From NCBI GenBank assembly GCA_963555705.1, contig OY743169.1:47790124-47854123 (forward strand): 64,000 nucleotides of DNA, in the 5' to 3' direction. The notes under the pieces are model-generated. The model was given only the letters and a program-made list of their open reading frames with translations. It was not told the origin of the DNA and made no database searches. Source of the stretch: Ligustrum vulgare. Taxonomy: Eukaryota > Streptophyta > Magnoliopsida > Lamiales > Oleaceae. Positions within the stretch are counted from its first letter, which is position 1. The number at the start of each line of letters is the position of its first letter. Positions 23,301-35,300 of the stretch are shown piece after piece. A program made the translations under genes and the position numbers.

Positions 23301-26300
23301 TCCTCCAAAACATTCACCCTAAACATAGCAATCTCTATCTCTCTATAGTACTCCTTTACGCTCCTAGAACCTTGAAAAATACTATGCAATTTTTGGTAAA
23401 TGTTTCTATAGTAATGATTAAGTACATATATTTACCTCATGAGAGCCTTCAATTCATCCCATGTCCCAACAGGCCTCTCATGATTTCTCCTTTTACTTGT
23501 CACTAACGGATCCCATCATACTATCGCATAGTGTGTAAATCCTATTGCTGGTAATTTTCCCTTCGAGTAAATATGACAATAAAAAATTAACTCTACTGTT
23601 TTCTCCCATTCGAAATAAACCTCAGGATCACCTTTACCTTGGAACGATGGTATTGTCATTTTGATATTTCTAATGTTCCCATCCACTCCATCTCCATCCC
23701 TACGGTTTCGTTAATACCCCTTTTTACGCCTATCCCCTCGACCTCTCCTCCTACGCAACTCTCACCGTCACTCCCGACTTCCTCATCATCACCAGCCCCA
23801 ACTCTAAACCTAGGATTAAAGTCATGCCTTCGTTGTCTCCTAGCATTAGGGGTTGTCTGCGAGTGCTCCCTACACAATTGAGCAATTTTTGTCATGTGTA
23901 TCTAACATGTCAATAACCTCTCCAAACCTCGCATTCATCTTCTCAAATTGCTTTTCAAACACTGCCAACATATGATATTGTTTGTTATCCTCCCGGGTTG
24001 AAGTTGATGTTCTTTCCCTGTGAGACATGGTTAGTTATCAAAAGAGAAGAATTTATAATGTATCCTTATGTGTTTTGCACTCGTGTATCACTCTATTTGG
24101 CTTTTTCCCGAAAATAATCTCACCACTATTGCCTCTTTTTTCTCTCTTTATTCCTTTTTTCTAAGTTCTCTAAAGAACCAACCAACCTCAATCAAGAACT
24201 CGGCCTTTTGTGGTATTCATATCCCAAAGGTTAAAAATCACTAATCAAAAAGGAATGAACAATGAAGGAACGGATTTGAGACTCTTTAAGAATACCAAGA
24301 AAGTGGTTCTTGAAATAGAGTAATGATTTAATGACCTAAGAATAAACTTAAAGAAGTAAAGATGAATTATAAATTAAAATTTATGTAGGAAGTTTAAGAA
24401 AGGTTTTCTTGAATTTAAAAGATGATTTTCTTGATCTTGTTTCTATATATTTTTTTTAAACTTTCATCCTCTTTTTTTGTTGGACTTTTCTGCAAATTTT
24501 TTTTTTTTACCCTTTTTTTTTTTGTAATTCAACAAAAACAACTAACAAGAATCAAGAAACCCCAAAAAATAATTCAGTTTTGAAAACTTAACCTTTTTCT
24601 CAATTGCAATCTCGGAATTAAGGAAAGAAACCAGATCTAACAAGAACGAAAAGAAAAACTAAGATCTGTTCAAGAACAAGAATTTGGGAATATAAAAAAT
24701 CTTGAATTTATAAAGAAATTCAAGAACGCATAAGAAACAATGAAATTTTAATGTAGAAACGAAGCAAAAACAAAGAAAAATCAAGAACCTGGATTTAGAA
24801 CCAAACTCTGATACCAAATGATGTGATTCCTTGTGGAAAGCACGAAGAACACGTGAAGATTGTGAATTGTGATGTTGAAAAGTTCTAAATCCAAGTTGGA
24901 GACGATAAACAATGCGACCGAGTCTCACGATTCGAACTAAGACCCCGTTAAGATGCGGAAACAAGAACCACAAAGGGGTAAACGCTACAAATGTAGCGCC
25001 CCGAGTTCCGTATACCCGATTCACTACGTCATTTTCTGTCTAAATTTTTCGAATAATATTTTTGCGGAAGAAATAATTGAAATTCATTTTTGGCAACATT
25101 AAATAAACTGTAATGGCCGATAAAATTGAAAACATTTATGAAACCATTTGAAATAGTAAATCGAACCATTAATTTTGTAAAGAAATTGACAATGTCATAA
25201 TTTCTCAAATAAATGAACTTCTCTAAATTATTCGATGTTTGAAAAATACGGAAATCATTAACGTCAAACTTTCAACCGTTTAACGATTATTGCCACCATC
25301 ATTCATCGCTCGCCACCGTCTCCGAAATCTGCAAAACTGTTAAAAAGTAGGGTGAGTATTTCATGGGGGAAATACTCAGTAGACTCATCGCAAATTAATT
25401 TAATTTATAAGATGATTAAACACATAAATCCCGGCTCTTTATAAAACGGGCATTGATAGAGCTTCTTTATAAAACGGCTCTTGATAAAACTCATATTGTG
25501 CATTACAGCACGGGACATATTTTGCAAATCATAGGCTCTTTGAAAATAGCTCTTTGAAAACAGCTATTTGAAAACCATATACTTATAAAAACATTTTAAT
25601 TATGCCAAGCATAATTTCTTTTGAAAGCATAACATAAGATATGATTGAAATCCTCATAAACATAAGGAGACACAAGAACTTTACCGAACTTAGGTGGCAA
25701 GAATTCTTATGCAGTAAAATCATAATAACAGTAAGTATACCAAAACATAATTCTTGAAATTCATAGGGATCATTTCCATCATAACATAAGATAGGATCGA
25801 AATCCTCATAAACATATGAGACAGGAATTTTACCGAACTTAGGTGGTAAATCCTCATAAACATATGGAAACATAGGAATTTTACCGAACTTCGTGGCAAA
25901 TCCTCATAAACTTATGGAGACACAAGAATTTTACCGAACTTAGGTGGTAAGAATTCTTATATGCATAGCAATGATCCAAAACATATAAAACATTATCGTA
26001 AAAACATAGGGTATACTTACTTTTCATAAAAACATAAGGTATATTTACCTTTCATAAAACATACTTAATTTTCTTGAAAATTGACTTTCACAAGTCACAT
26101 GACATTTATATGAAATCATAATTTAAATCAATTAATAAGTGCGAGTCTACCTCAAATCCGACGAGTGCAAAGTTGAGCGGGAATGACTTCAATTTCTTTA
26201 AATTCTCCGTACGCTTCGTCTTAGCCAATAAGTCACTTTAGTATATCGAATATATAGTTCAAAATGATAAATTATAATTTGAGGACTAAAATTGATGTTT

Positions 26301-29300
26301 TGAAAGTTGAGGGACTAAAATGAGTACTTTTGAAGTCGGAAACTCAAAACAATAGAGTTGAAATAATATATTTTAAAACAATAGGGGCTGATTAAAACTC
26401 ATTTAAAAACTTGGGGGCTGATTTTGATGATTTGAAACCAAAAGGGACTGAATTGGATTGTTTTAAAACCATAGGGACTGATTTGAAAGGCTTCAAAAGT
26501 TAGGGACCGAAATGAAAATTTTCGAAAGTTAAATATTAAAATCAAACTTTACTCTCTATATTTCATTATTCAGATCTGTTTTCTCTCTCTACCATTTCGT
26601 AAATCAGAGCATTAGAGAGAGACCGAGGGCAGAGACGGGCGAGAGGCGAAAGCTGAGGAATCCGGCGTTCAATCGTCGATTTGCCGGCGCAGCACCGGCG
26701 TAGGGTGCGGCGACTGGTGTCGGTCAGAGTAAGATTCAGATTGGAGGGCTTAGATGCGAGATTGGCGCAGAATCAAAGTGCAACCGAAACTCAAATTTCG
26801 AACTTAGTGCTGTGATCTTACGGCGGTGATTGAGGTAAGTGTCGGGGATTATCTATTACTGGTTTGGGTTTTGATTTTGGATGATTGATTTGGGACTAGG
26901 TTTGGCCGCGATTGTGATGATTCTGACTGCAAGGGTTGGTGGGTGGTGATGATCAATCGTGAGGAATTCTGGTGATTGGTGAATTTGCAGTGGTTCTTGG
27001 TTGATTGCAGTGATGAAACAGTGGTTGCTTGGTTCGATTGAGGCAGTCTGTTGGTTTGAGGAAATCTGATAATGGTGAATTGGCCATGGCTGTGGTTCGA
27101 TGAAGGAGCTGCTGATTAGGAATTTGGGTTGTGATCCTGTGGTGGTTTGTTGATTGATCTTGGTTGAAATCTGAAACGAGGCAGTGATAGTGTAGTGACT
27201 TTCTTGTGATGTTGAAAATGGTGGACTGGTTTCAAATCTTGGAGGTGATGACTGATTCAGTTGTTGGTAAATTTTGGTGATGAATTGAGGGCTTGGTTTT
27301 GGCAGCAAATTGGTGATGATTGCTGATTCTGAAATGGTTCTATGGTGATGTTTGTATGAATTTGGTGATGCTCGGTGGTGATTGTGATGAGTGCTAAGTT
27401 GATAGCTGTATATGGAGGTGAATATATTGTGTTTGTGATCATGTGTTGTGATGATAATGGAGAATATAATCATTATGTTCTTGCAACATAATGAATGCAT
27501 ACGGGTGGTGGAGTTAGTGGGGAATAGTGGAAAATAAAATCATTGAATGGAATAATTATAATTTGGTTTAATATGATATGGATTTGGTGTAAAGAGAAAA
27601 GAAAGGAGGAGAAAACGTGGGGGATGAAATCAACTAAAAATTTAACTATCTTTGATCAAGAAACGCTTTTAAAACATATATATTTTTGACTGAAAAATAC
27701 ATTTTGAAAATAATACTTTGAATAAATAATTAAAATAATATAATTTTAGAAATTCGAATTTTAATTTAAAATCGAACAAATTCGATATTTCTTGACTTGG
27801 CTAGACGAATCCGTCGCGGCGTTAACTTCAAAACAATTGGTGAAATAGTAACGACACAATTTTCTAAATATTAAAATAATTATTTATAAAATTGCGTAAA
27901 AATTCTGAGTCGTTACAACAAATGTTGCCTAATCCTTTGATAAATTCATTGTGTAAAATGAAGAACGAAGAAAATAAGGGAATCCTCACCTTAATTGATA
28001 ATCTCAATAATAAATTCAAAGTTATGTTTTGAATGAAAGGAAAAAACAATAAATATGCCTGTCTCGAAAATAAGACTTGTGGTTGCAAAACAATGGGTCT
28101 AAAATGGAATAAAAATAACCTAAATGGAAAAGGAAAAAAATCTTGCAAAACCTTAAATTTGAAAAAGCACGCGATTACGTGGAAGGTCAGATGAGCATTT
28201 TGATCATTGCAACAATGTTCGTGCGATCACCCCTATATTTCTTGGATGCGATCGCGTGGTGTTGAAATGTATATACTTATTCTATTATTGTACCTATATA
28301 GTACCTAATAGTTGTTAGGGACTATGTTGGTAATTTGTGTAATATTCTTGTATATACTAGTTCAAGTGAATGAAAAATTTGATTTCTACTCTCCAAATAT
28401 TCTACATGGTATCAGAGACTGAGAGAGAGAAAAAAAAAAAAACCCTAGCTTCCAAAAAATTACTCAATTGATACTTACCAGTGAAATTCATCCCTGCCGC
28501 CGTTGACCCACGCAACTCAGACGCCGGCCGACCATTGCCCAACCACCGGTGACGCAGGCCGACCACCGGAAAGGCTCGCGACTCAGATCGCGAAATCTGC
28601 TCATGATTTCACTCGCGATTCAGGCCACATTCTGACTTTTTCGGCTATTCCGTCACTGACTAGGCCATTTCGAGAGAATTCCGACGCCGACGCGGGAACC
28701 CTAGTTACTGTAGCTCGTGATTTCGAACTTCAGGTGTTTTTTTTTTTTGTTCGAGCTGGGTCGGTTGAAGATTTTCTTAGGTCAGCAGCAGTGACTTCAC
28801 TACTTGACTTCATCCATCTTTGTTAGAGGTTTTCCCGTCAATCTTAGAATTCCTGAGGATTATATTGCGGCGGTTGCTTGTGATTTGTAAAATCTGTGGA
28901 TTAGCTTGCGTTATATTGTCTTTTTAGAGTTGGAAAATGGATGGTTCTATTCATACCTCTGTTGCCTCACATGTTGCTCGATTGTCTCCTGGGGAAGATT
29001 CTTTTGGTTTAGCATCAACTTCTACAATATCTAACTATTAGGTTATCGATTCTGGAGCTACTGACCATTTTACTTGCAATCATTCGACACTTGACTCTCT
29101 AACTACTTCACATGTTAAATCTGTTCAGGTGGCTAATGGAACTCCTGTCCAAATTACCGGGGCTGGAAATGTTTCATTTTCACCTACGTTATCTTTATCG
29201 TCTGTCTTCCTTGCACCTACATTCTCCACCAATCTGTTATCTATTAGTCAAATTACAAAAAATCTTGATTGTTCTGTCACCTTTTTCCCTTCTCATTGTA

Positions 29301-32300
29301 TCTTCCAGGACAATCAAACGAAGAAGACGATTGACACTGGTATAGAAAGGGGAGGACTGTATTATTTGGAGGAAAGTAAGTTGCAAACAGAGACTGGTGC
29401 TGGTCTTCAAGTAGTTAGTAGATCTTCTCCAAGAGACAGGATCCTTTTGTGGCATTGTAGATTAGGACATCCATCATTTTCTTATTTAGAGCACTTGTTT
29501 CCAAAATTATTTCAGAATATTCCTATCTCTAGCATGCGATGTGAACAATGTATTTTTGCCAAAAATCATCGTGTACCTTTTAAAATTAGTCAAAATAGAA
29601 GTCATGTCCCTTTTGCTTGTGTTCACACCGATGTTTGGGGCCCTTTCTCTACTCCGTCTGTCTCAGGTCAAAAATATTTTGTTTCTTTTATTGATGACTG
29701 TACTAGAGTGTGTTGGGTATACTTTCTAAAATCTAAGAGCGATGTCATGCATGTCATTCCTAAATTCTCAAAAATGGTTGAGACACAATTTCATTATCAG
29801 GTTAAGGTTTTCCATTCTGACAACGGCCGTGAGTTTGTAAACCAAACCCTTGCTAACTTTTTCGCAACTCACGGCATTCTCCACCAAACAACTTGTGCTT
29901 ACACACCCCAACAAAATGGCAAAGCAGAGCGAAAAAATCGGCACATCCTTGAGGTAGCTCGAGTATTATGCTTTACTATGCGGGTTCCAAAACATTTTTG
30001 GGCTGAAGCTGTGTCAACTGCTGTCTATCTTATTAACCGTATGCCTTCTCGCATAATTGATTTCCTAACTCCTCTAAGGATGTTGTCAAGGTTTCACTCT
30101 ATTCCTTCTGTCTTGAATATTTGTCTTAAAATTTTTGGTTGTGTGTGTTATGTCCATGTACATTCCCATCTCAGAGACAAACTTGACCCTCGTGCCTTGA
30201 AATGTGTTTTTCTTGGTTATTCCAGTTCCCAAAAAGGTTACAAATGTTTTTATCCTCCTACTGGGAAATATTATATATCTATGGACGTTGAATTTTGTGA
30301 ATCTGAGTCTTTTTTCTCTGATGATGTGTCACTAGTTCCTCTTCAGGGGGAGATTTATAGTAAAGAAGAGGAACAAATATGGTTAGAAGAAAAGAAAGTG
30401 TGGATTTCTAATGGTAAGGGGGAGTCTGAAGTCGAGAGTGACAGATCACCTAGGTTGTTCCAAAAGTGCTACACCAGGAGAAATCTAGATACTCCTTGTA
30501 CTCCAGCACCGGTTACTGAAGGCACTATTGGGCCTTCTTCAGACTTTGATAGTTCTTCAGATGATACTACTGTGCCATCGGACTCTTCTATGATTGAAAA
30601 TGAGGTACATATTCCACCTTCTAACTCTCCCATTTCTATTCCTATTCATATCCCTGCTTCTAACTCCAACCCTGTAGCTTTAGACAATGTTGACACCCTG
30701 ATTAGGAGATATCCCCTTCGGAACCATAATCCACCTGATAGGTTAGGTTTCTCAACATCTTCTTCCAATGCTATATTTCCTATCTCTGACTATATTTCTT
30801 ATCATCATTTATCTAATATCAACATGGCATTTGCCCTTCAATTGTCTTCTGTGTCTATTCCTAATCATTTTCAGGAAGCTCTTGATCACCCTAAGTGGAA
30901 ATCTGCTATGTTAGAAGAAATGAATGCTCTCCAAAAGAACTCTACTTGGGAGATGGTCTCTTTGCCGTCGGGAAAAAGACCTGTTGGGTGTAAATGGGTG
31001 TACTCATTAAAATACAAGTCAGACGGGACCGTGGACAGGTATAAAGCAAGACTGGTTGCTAAAGGTTACTCACAGACTTATGGAATTGATTATCAAGAGA
31101 CTTTTGCTCCGGTAGCTAAGATGAACACAGTTAGAGTCATATTATCACTGGCGGTCAATCAGGACTGGCCATTGAGGCAATTTGATGTAAAAAATGCATT
31201 TCTTTATGGTGATTTGATAGAAGAAGTGTATATGGATCCACCACCAGGTTTCACTCCTCCAGGGGATAAGGTATGTAAGTTGAAGAAGGCTTTATATGGA
31301 CTAAAACAATCACCAAGGGCGTGGTTTGGAAGGTTGAGTTGCTCAATGAAGAAGTATGGTTTTAAACAGGCTTTAGCTGATCATACCCTATTTTATAAAA
31401 GGGATGGTCGCGATATTACCTTATTGTGTATGTGGATGACATGATTGTTACTGGCAGTAACTCCAGTAAAATTGAAAAACTTCAAATTCATCTTACGAAA
31501 GAGTTTGAAATGAAAGACTTGGGTGCCCTAAAGTACTTCTTGGGCATTGAGGTATCAAGATCCAAGCAAGGGCTTGTTCTTTCCCAACGTAAATATGTCC
31601 TTGATCTTTTAGCAGAAACCGGTATGTCGGCTTGTGCACCTGTAGATACACCTATTGAGGTGAACCATGGTTTATCTGTTTACCCAGATCAGATACCTAC
31701 AAACAAAGAGAGATATCAGCGATTGGTAGGAAAATTGATCTATTTGACTCACACAAGACCTGATTTGTCATATGCAGTAAGTGTTGTGAGTCAGTTCATG
31801 CATAACCCAAGTGATCAGCACATGACTGCAATTAATCGTATTTTGGCATATTTAAAGTCTTCTCCAGGTAAGGGCATTTTGTATTCTAAAAGGGAGCATC
31901 TAGACATTGTGAGCTACACAGATTCAGATTTCGATGGATCTAGATTGGATAGAAAATCTACGTCGGGATATGTTTCATTTGTTGGAGGAAATCTTGTTAC
32001 TTGGAGAAGTAAGAAACAAAATGTGGTTTCATTGTCTAGTGCAGAGGCAGAATATCGCGCTTTGCATCATGCAACTACCGAGCTTACGTGGTTGAAAATC
32101 CTTCTGAGTGAACTTGGCTTTGGTCCGAGCAAGCCTATATTACTTTTTTGTGACAACACTGCAGCTATTGAGATAGCAAACAATCCGGTACAACATGATC
32201 GAACGAAACATGTTGAGCTGGACAGAAATTTCATCAAAGACAACCTCGACTCCAAGAATATAGAGATTCCATATGTTAAGAGTGCAAATCAACTAGCTGA

Positions 32301-35300
32301 TATTATGACACATGGAGTGGCTAGTGGTTTATTCTATACATCGATATCCAAGTTGGGCATGTGTGATATCTATGCACCAACTTGAGGGGGAGTGTTGAAA
32401 TGTATATACTTATTCTATTATTGTACCTATATAGTACCTAATAGTTGTTAGGGACTAAGTTGGTAATTTGTGTAATATTCTTGTATATACTAGTTCAAGT
32501 GAATGAAAAATCTGATTTCTACTCTCCAAATATTCTACACGTGGCATTAATTTTGGCTCTTCGTAATTTCCTTGATTTCCAACTTGGTCATTAGTCCATA
32601 TCACTTGTACTAGCTTTGACTTTTCTTCCAGCATGCCATGGGTTGATAATAGAGTTTTCGATGTCGTAATTGAGCATTCATCCATTCAAGCTTGCATGAT
32701 CCCCTGCATAGATTGTTTGATCTTCTTCGCACTTAACCTCGTTATTGGTCCCTCAGGGACATGCTTGTCTTTACTTCTTGGTCCGACTTGCTACTCATAA
32801 GCTTTGGCTTTGCTCTTCAACTGCACCTTTCTTTTTGATAAAACTGCAGGATATCTTGAGAAACGTTGCCCTTGTTATCATTCTTACTTCCATATGACCC
32901 AATCATGTCTCTACAACTGCACTAATCTTTCTCCCATATTTTTGATGAAATTGCAGTGGTTCAAAACCTTGAATTTGATTAAGAATCACACCCTTATCAG
33001 CTTTCTTACTTCCAGATGACCCAATTATTTTATTATTTGGCACCATTTATTTTTTGCAGTTAGTTTGAAACAGATACTATTACATTCGGACTTCCCATAC
33101 ATCCTCCCTGATATGTTTTTTCTTTTGTATTTATTTGTTTGGAGTGAAGCAATGCAGTTTAAATTTCTTTTCTCCTTGTTGGATGTCATGAATATCTGAG
33201 TGCTGCCATAAAATGCATCCTTAGCTTTGATATGAAGTCTGAAGGAAGGGAAATTAAGGGCTTATTTTTGCATCATGCATCTCTATATGATGACATTAGA
33301 TAACAACAATTGGTTATCATTTGCATCTACTGAAACTTGAGTTCACTTGATTATGTTTATGTTTTTGCCACTCTGTCTGGAAGCTATCTTACTTCGTTCT
33401 TGTTCCTCATCTTTCAGGGAAAGGAATTGCGATTAAAGCAACAATACTTCTTTGTTTCGGCATCTATACAAGACATAATTAGGCGGTTTAAAGATGCCCA
33501 TGATAACTTTGACGAATTTACAGAGAAGGTAGGAAGCCAATCATTTTCTATGTATCTGCCAATGTGAAATTGGGACACTGGTTAACACTTGTGATCTGAC
33601 ATGCACTTGTCGTAATGAAATTATTGAGGTGTTCAAACTTTATGTATTTGTTTGATACCCATTATTTCGAAACTCATTTTTTTAAAACCTTATTTTCAAC
33701 CAAACATTCTCCAATAAAATAATTTTACACAAATTGAAAACTTTTCTCTACTTTTTAATAACACGTTCTTCAAAAAATCATTATTCTAAAATCTATTAAT
33801 TCAAATAATGGGTCTCAAACAAGGGCTATATATTATGTAACGTCATTTTCTGTATTCTTATTATCGCCCCCTCACTATCATTTTCTGTTGGAGTGGAGGG
33901 TAGGATAGGGGTAGGGGTAAACAATTTGATATTTCCTGTCCTGATCACATTTGTCAGTTGGCGAAGATAAATGTAAAATTTATATTTGCCTAAGACTATA
34001 TAATTGCTGATTCTCTTTCGAGTGCTGTAAAAATTGCTCCTGTTGCTATTTCTTGGTGCTCTGATTATGATTTTTCAGGACATCTTTTTCAGGTCGCTCT
34101 TCATATAAATGATACTCATCCATCACTTGCAATAGTTGAGGTCATGAGAGTTCTCTTTGATGAAGAACACTTGGGCTGGGATATAGCATGGGATATTGTC
34201 TGCAAAATTTTCTCATTCACAACTCACACAGTACAACCTGAAGGACTAGAGAAAATTCCTGTTGATCTTATGAGCAGTCTTCTCCCACGTCACTTGCAAG
34301 TATGTTCTCTTTCGCAATAGTGTAGCCGAATAAGTTTTACTGAACTAACAATTTAGGAGAGTTCCATCACTGACCATAATCATTGGATGGTCGATTTTCG
34401 ATAATCTATGTTATCTGATATATGATCACTTCTCTTTCAGATTATATATGACATAAATTATAAATTTTTGGAAGAGTTGAAAAAGAAGTTTGGTCAAGAC
34501 TACAGTCGACATGCTCGGATGTCAATCGTGGAGGAAGGCGCTGTGAAGGTAACAGAGTATCCTAGACACTTTTTGGTGAATCATTGATGCCAAATTGAAC
34601 TTGGCATTTTATTGACCCAACTTTATGGTGGGTTTTGCAACTCAGTTTAAATGAAATAAAAGAAAACTGTTAGATAAGATATTGCTATAAACGTGAGGGA
34701 TTTCTGTGTTCATAATTATGCATTAAGGCAAACATATGTACACCCATAGGACATGAGAAGATTGTGAAAGAAGAAATAGGATATAAATATAGGGTTTGAA
34801 AAAAATTACCTTGTAGATTTGAGAAGAGCATGTGCTAGAAACAAGTACTCAAAGCTACCAAGCAATATGTGTGTGAACAGAAGAGAAACACACACGACTA
34901 GGAAGATTGGAGAGAGGAGAATTCTGCAGCAAAGTGAGTGTCAAAGAAAGGTGAGACAAAGAGAAAAAAAGTGTGCACATCAATTAAGTGTAATAGTTTT
35001 GCATAGAAAGTGGGGAACACAACAGAGTGCACAAAGAGACTGCCGTGGTGGAGAGAGCAAATTCATGAGAGAAACTAGAAAATATGGTACGCATGAATGT
35101 GAGGCATATGTTGTGTGTTTTGGTTTTGTGTAGGGAAAAGTTGAGATGGTAAGAGAAGTCTTGTAATTGACATTTCGGTTAGTGAAGTAATTCTCCTTCT
35201 CCCATGGTTGTCGGTGGTTAGCCGAACCACGTTTAATATGTGTTTTCTCTCTTTGATTCATTTTTTGTTTTTGCTACATTCCGTTCACTTAGTGTTTGTG

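Larger units (their letters stand above)
21254..24821 (-). mobile_element. Ty3/gypsy element 4 (minus strand; gag and protease only)
   Basis: From right to left: tRNA-Met primer site (24805-24816), leader, gag start at 24028, gag interrupted by a TIR element, zinc knuckle and protease, then cut at 21253 by the end of element 2. A fitting integrase fragment occurs on the same strand at 14937-15063; the RT was not found. The 5' LTR begins at 24822 and is itself invaded by the solo LTR and probably the copia element. Confidence 0.75.
28260..32539 (+). mobile_element. Ty1/copia retrotransposon, young, lacking gag
   Basis: Complete element with LTRs 28260-28406 and 32393-32539 (147 bp each, two differences by eye), target duplication CGTGG (28255-28259 and 32540-32544), tRNA-Met primer site at 28407 and polypurine tract (TTGAGGGGGAG) just before the 3' LTR. 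Pol covers protease remnant, integrase, RT and RNase H. The usual gag (about 250-300 residues) is absent, with only a 34-codon stub before the protease motif. It must have moved with gag supplied by another copy, or lost gag soon after insertion. Confidence 0.95.
8137..33417 (+). other. Giant intron 8 (25.3 kb) filled with nested retroelements
   Basis: Bounded by a GTATAT donor after exon 8 and a CTTTCAG acceptor before exon 9. Native sequence survives only near the ends: 8137-8312 on the left and part of 32540-33417 on the right. Everything between is attributable, largely or wholly, to LTR retrotransposons, one solo LTR and TIR elements described separately. No host exon was found inside. 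Confidence 0.88.

Noticed and set aside
25823..25965. Regularly spaced repeats, considered as a CRISPR-like array
   Set aside because: Plant nuclear DNA; the units are diverged tandem repeats within an LTR without unique spacers.
26856..27500. 214-codon minus-strand open frame, His/Asn/Ser-rich
   Set aside because: It mirrors GGTGATGATTG-type repetition inside the solo LTR; composition is low-complexity and no domain is recognisable.
28503..28826. 107-codon frame in the copia leader, considered as gag
   Set aside because: No capsid or zinc-knuckle motif, and it ends well before the protease; treated as untranslated leader.
8137..33417. Possibility that exons 1-8 and 9-22 belong to two separate genes or a pseudogene
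   Set aside because: Exon 8 ends in phase 0 exactly where the family continues with [10 protein letters not shown] in exon 9, both splice sites are good, and no internal stop or frameshift occurs in 1017 codons.
34819..35133. 104-codon plus-strand frame in intron 11
   Set aside because: Purine-rich intronic sequence, no homology recognised, no splice signals that would include it in the phosphorylase.
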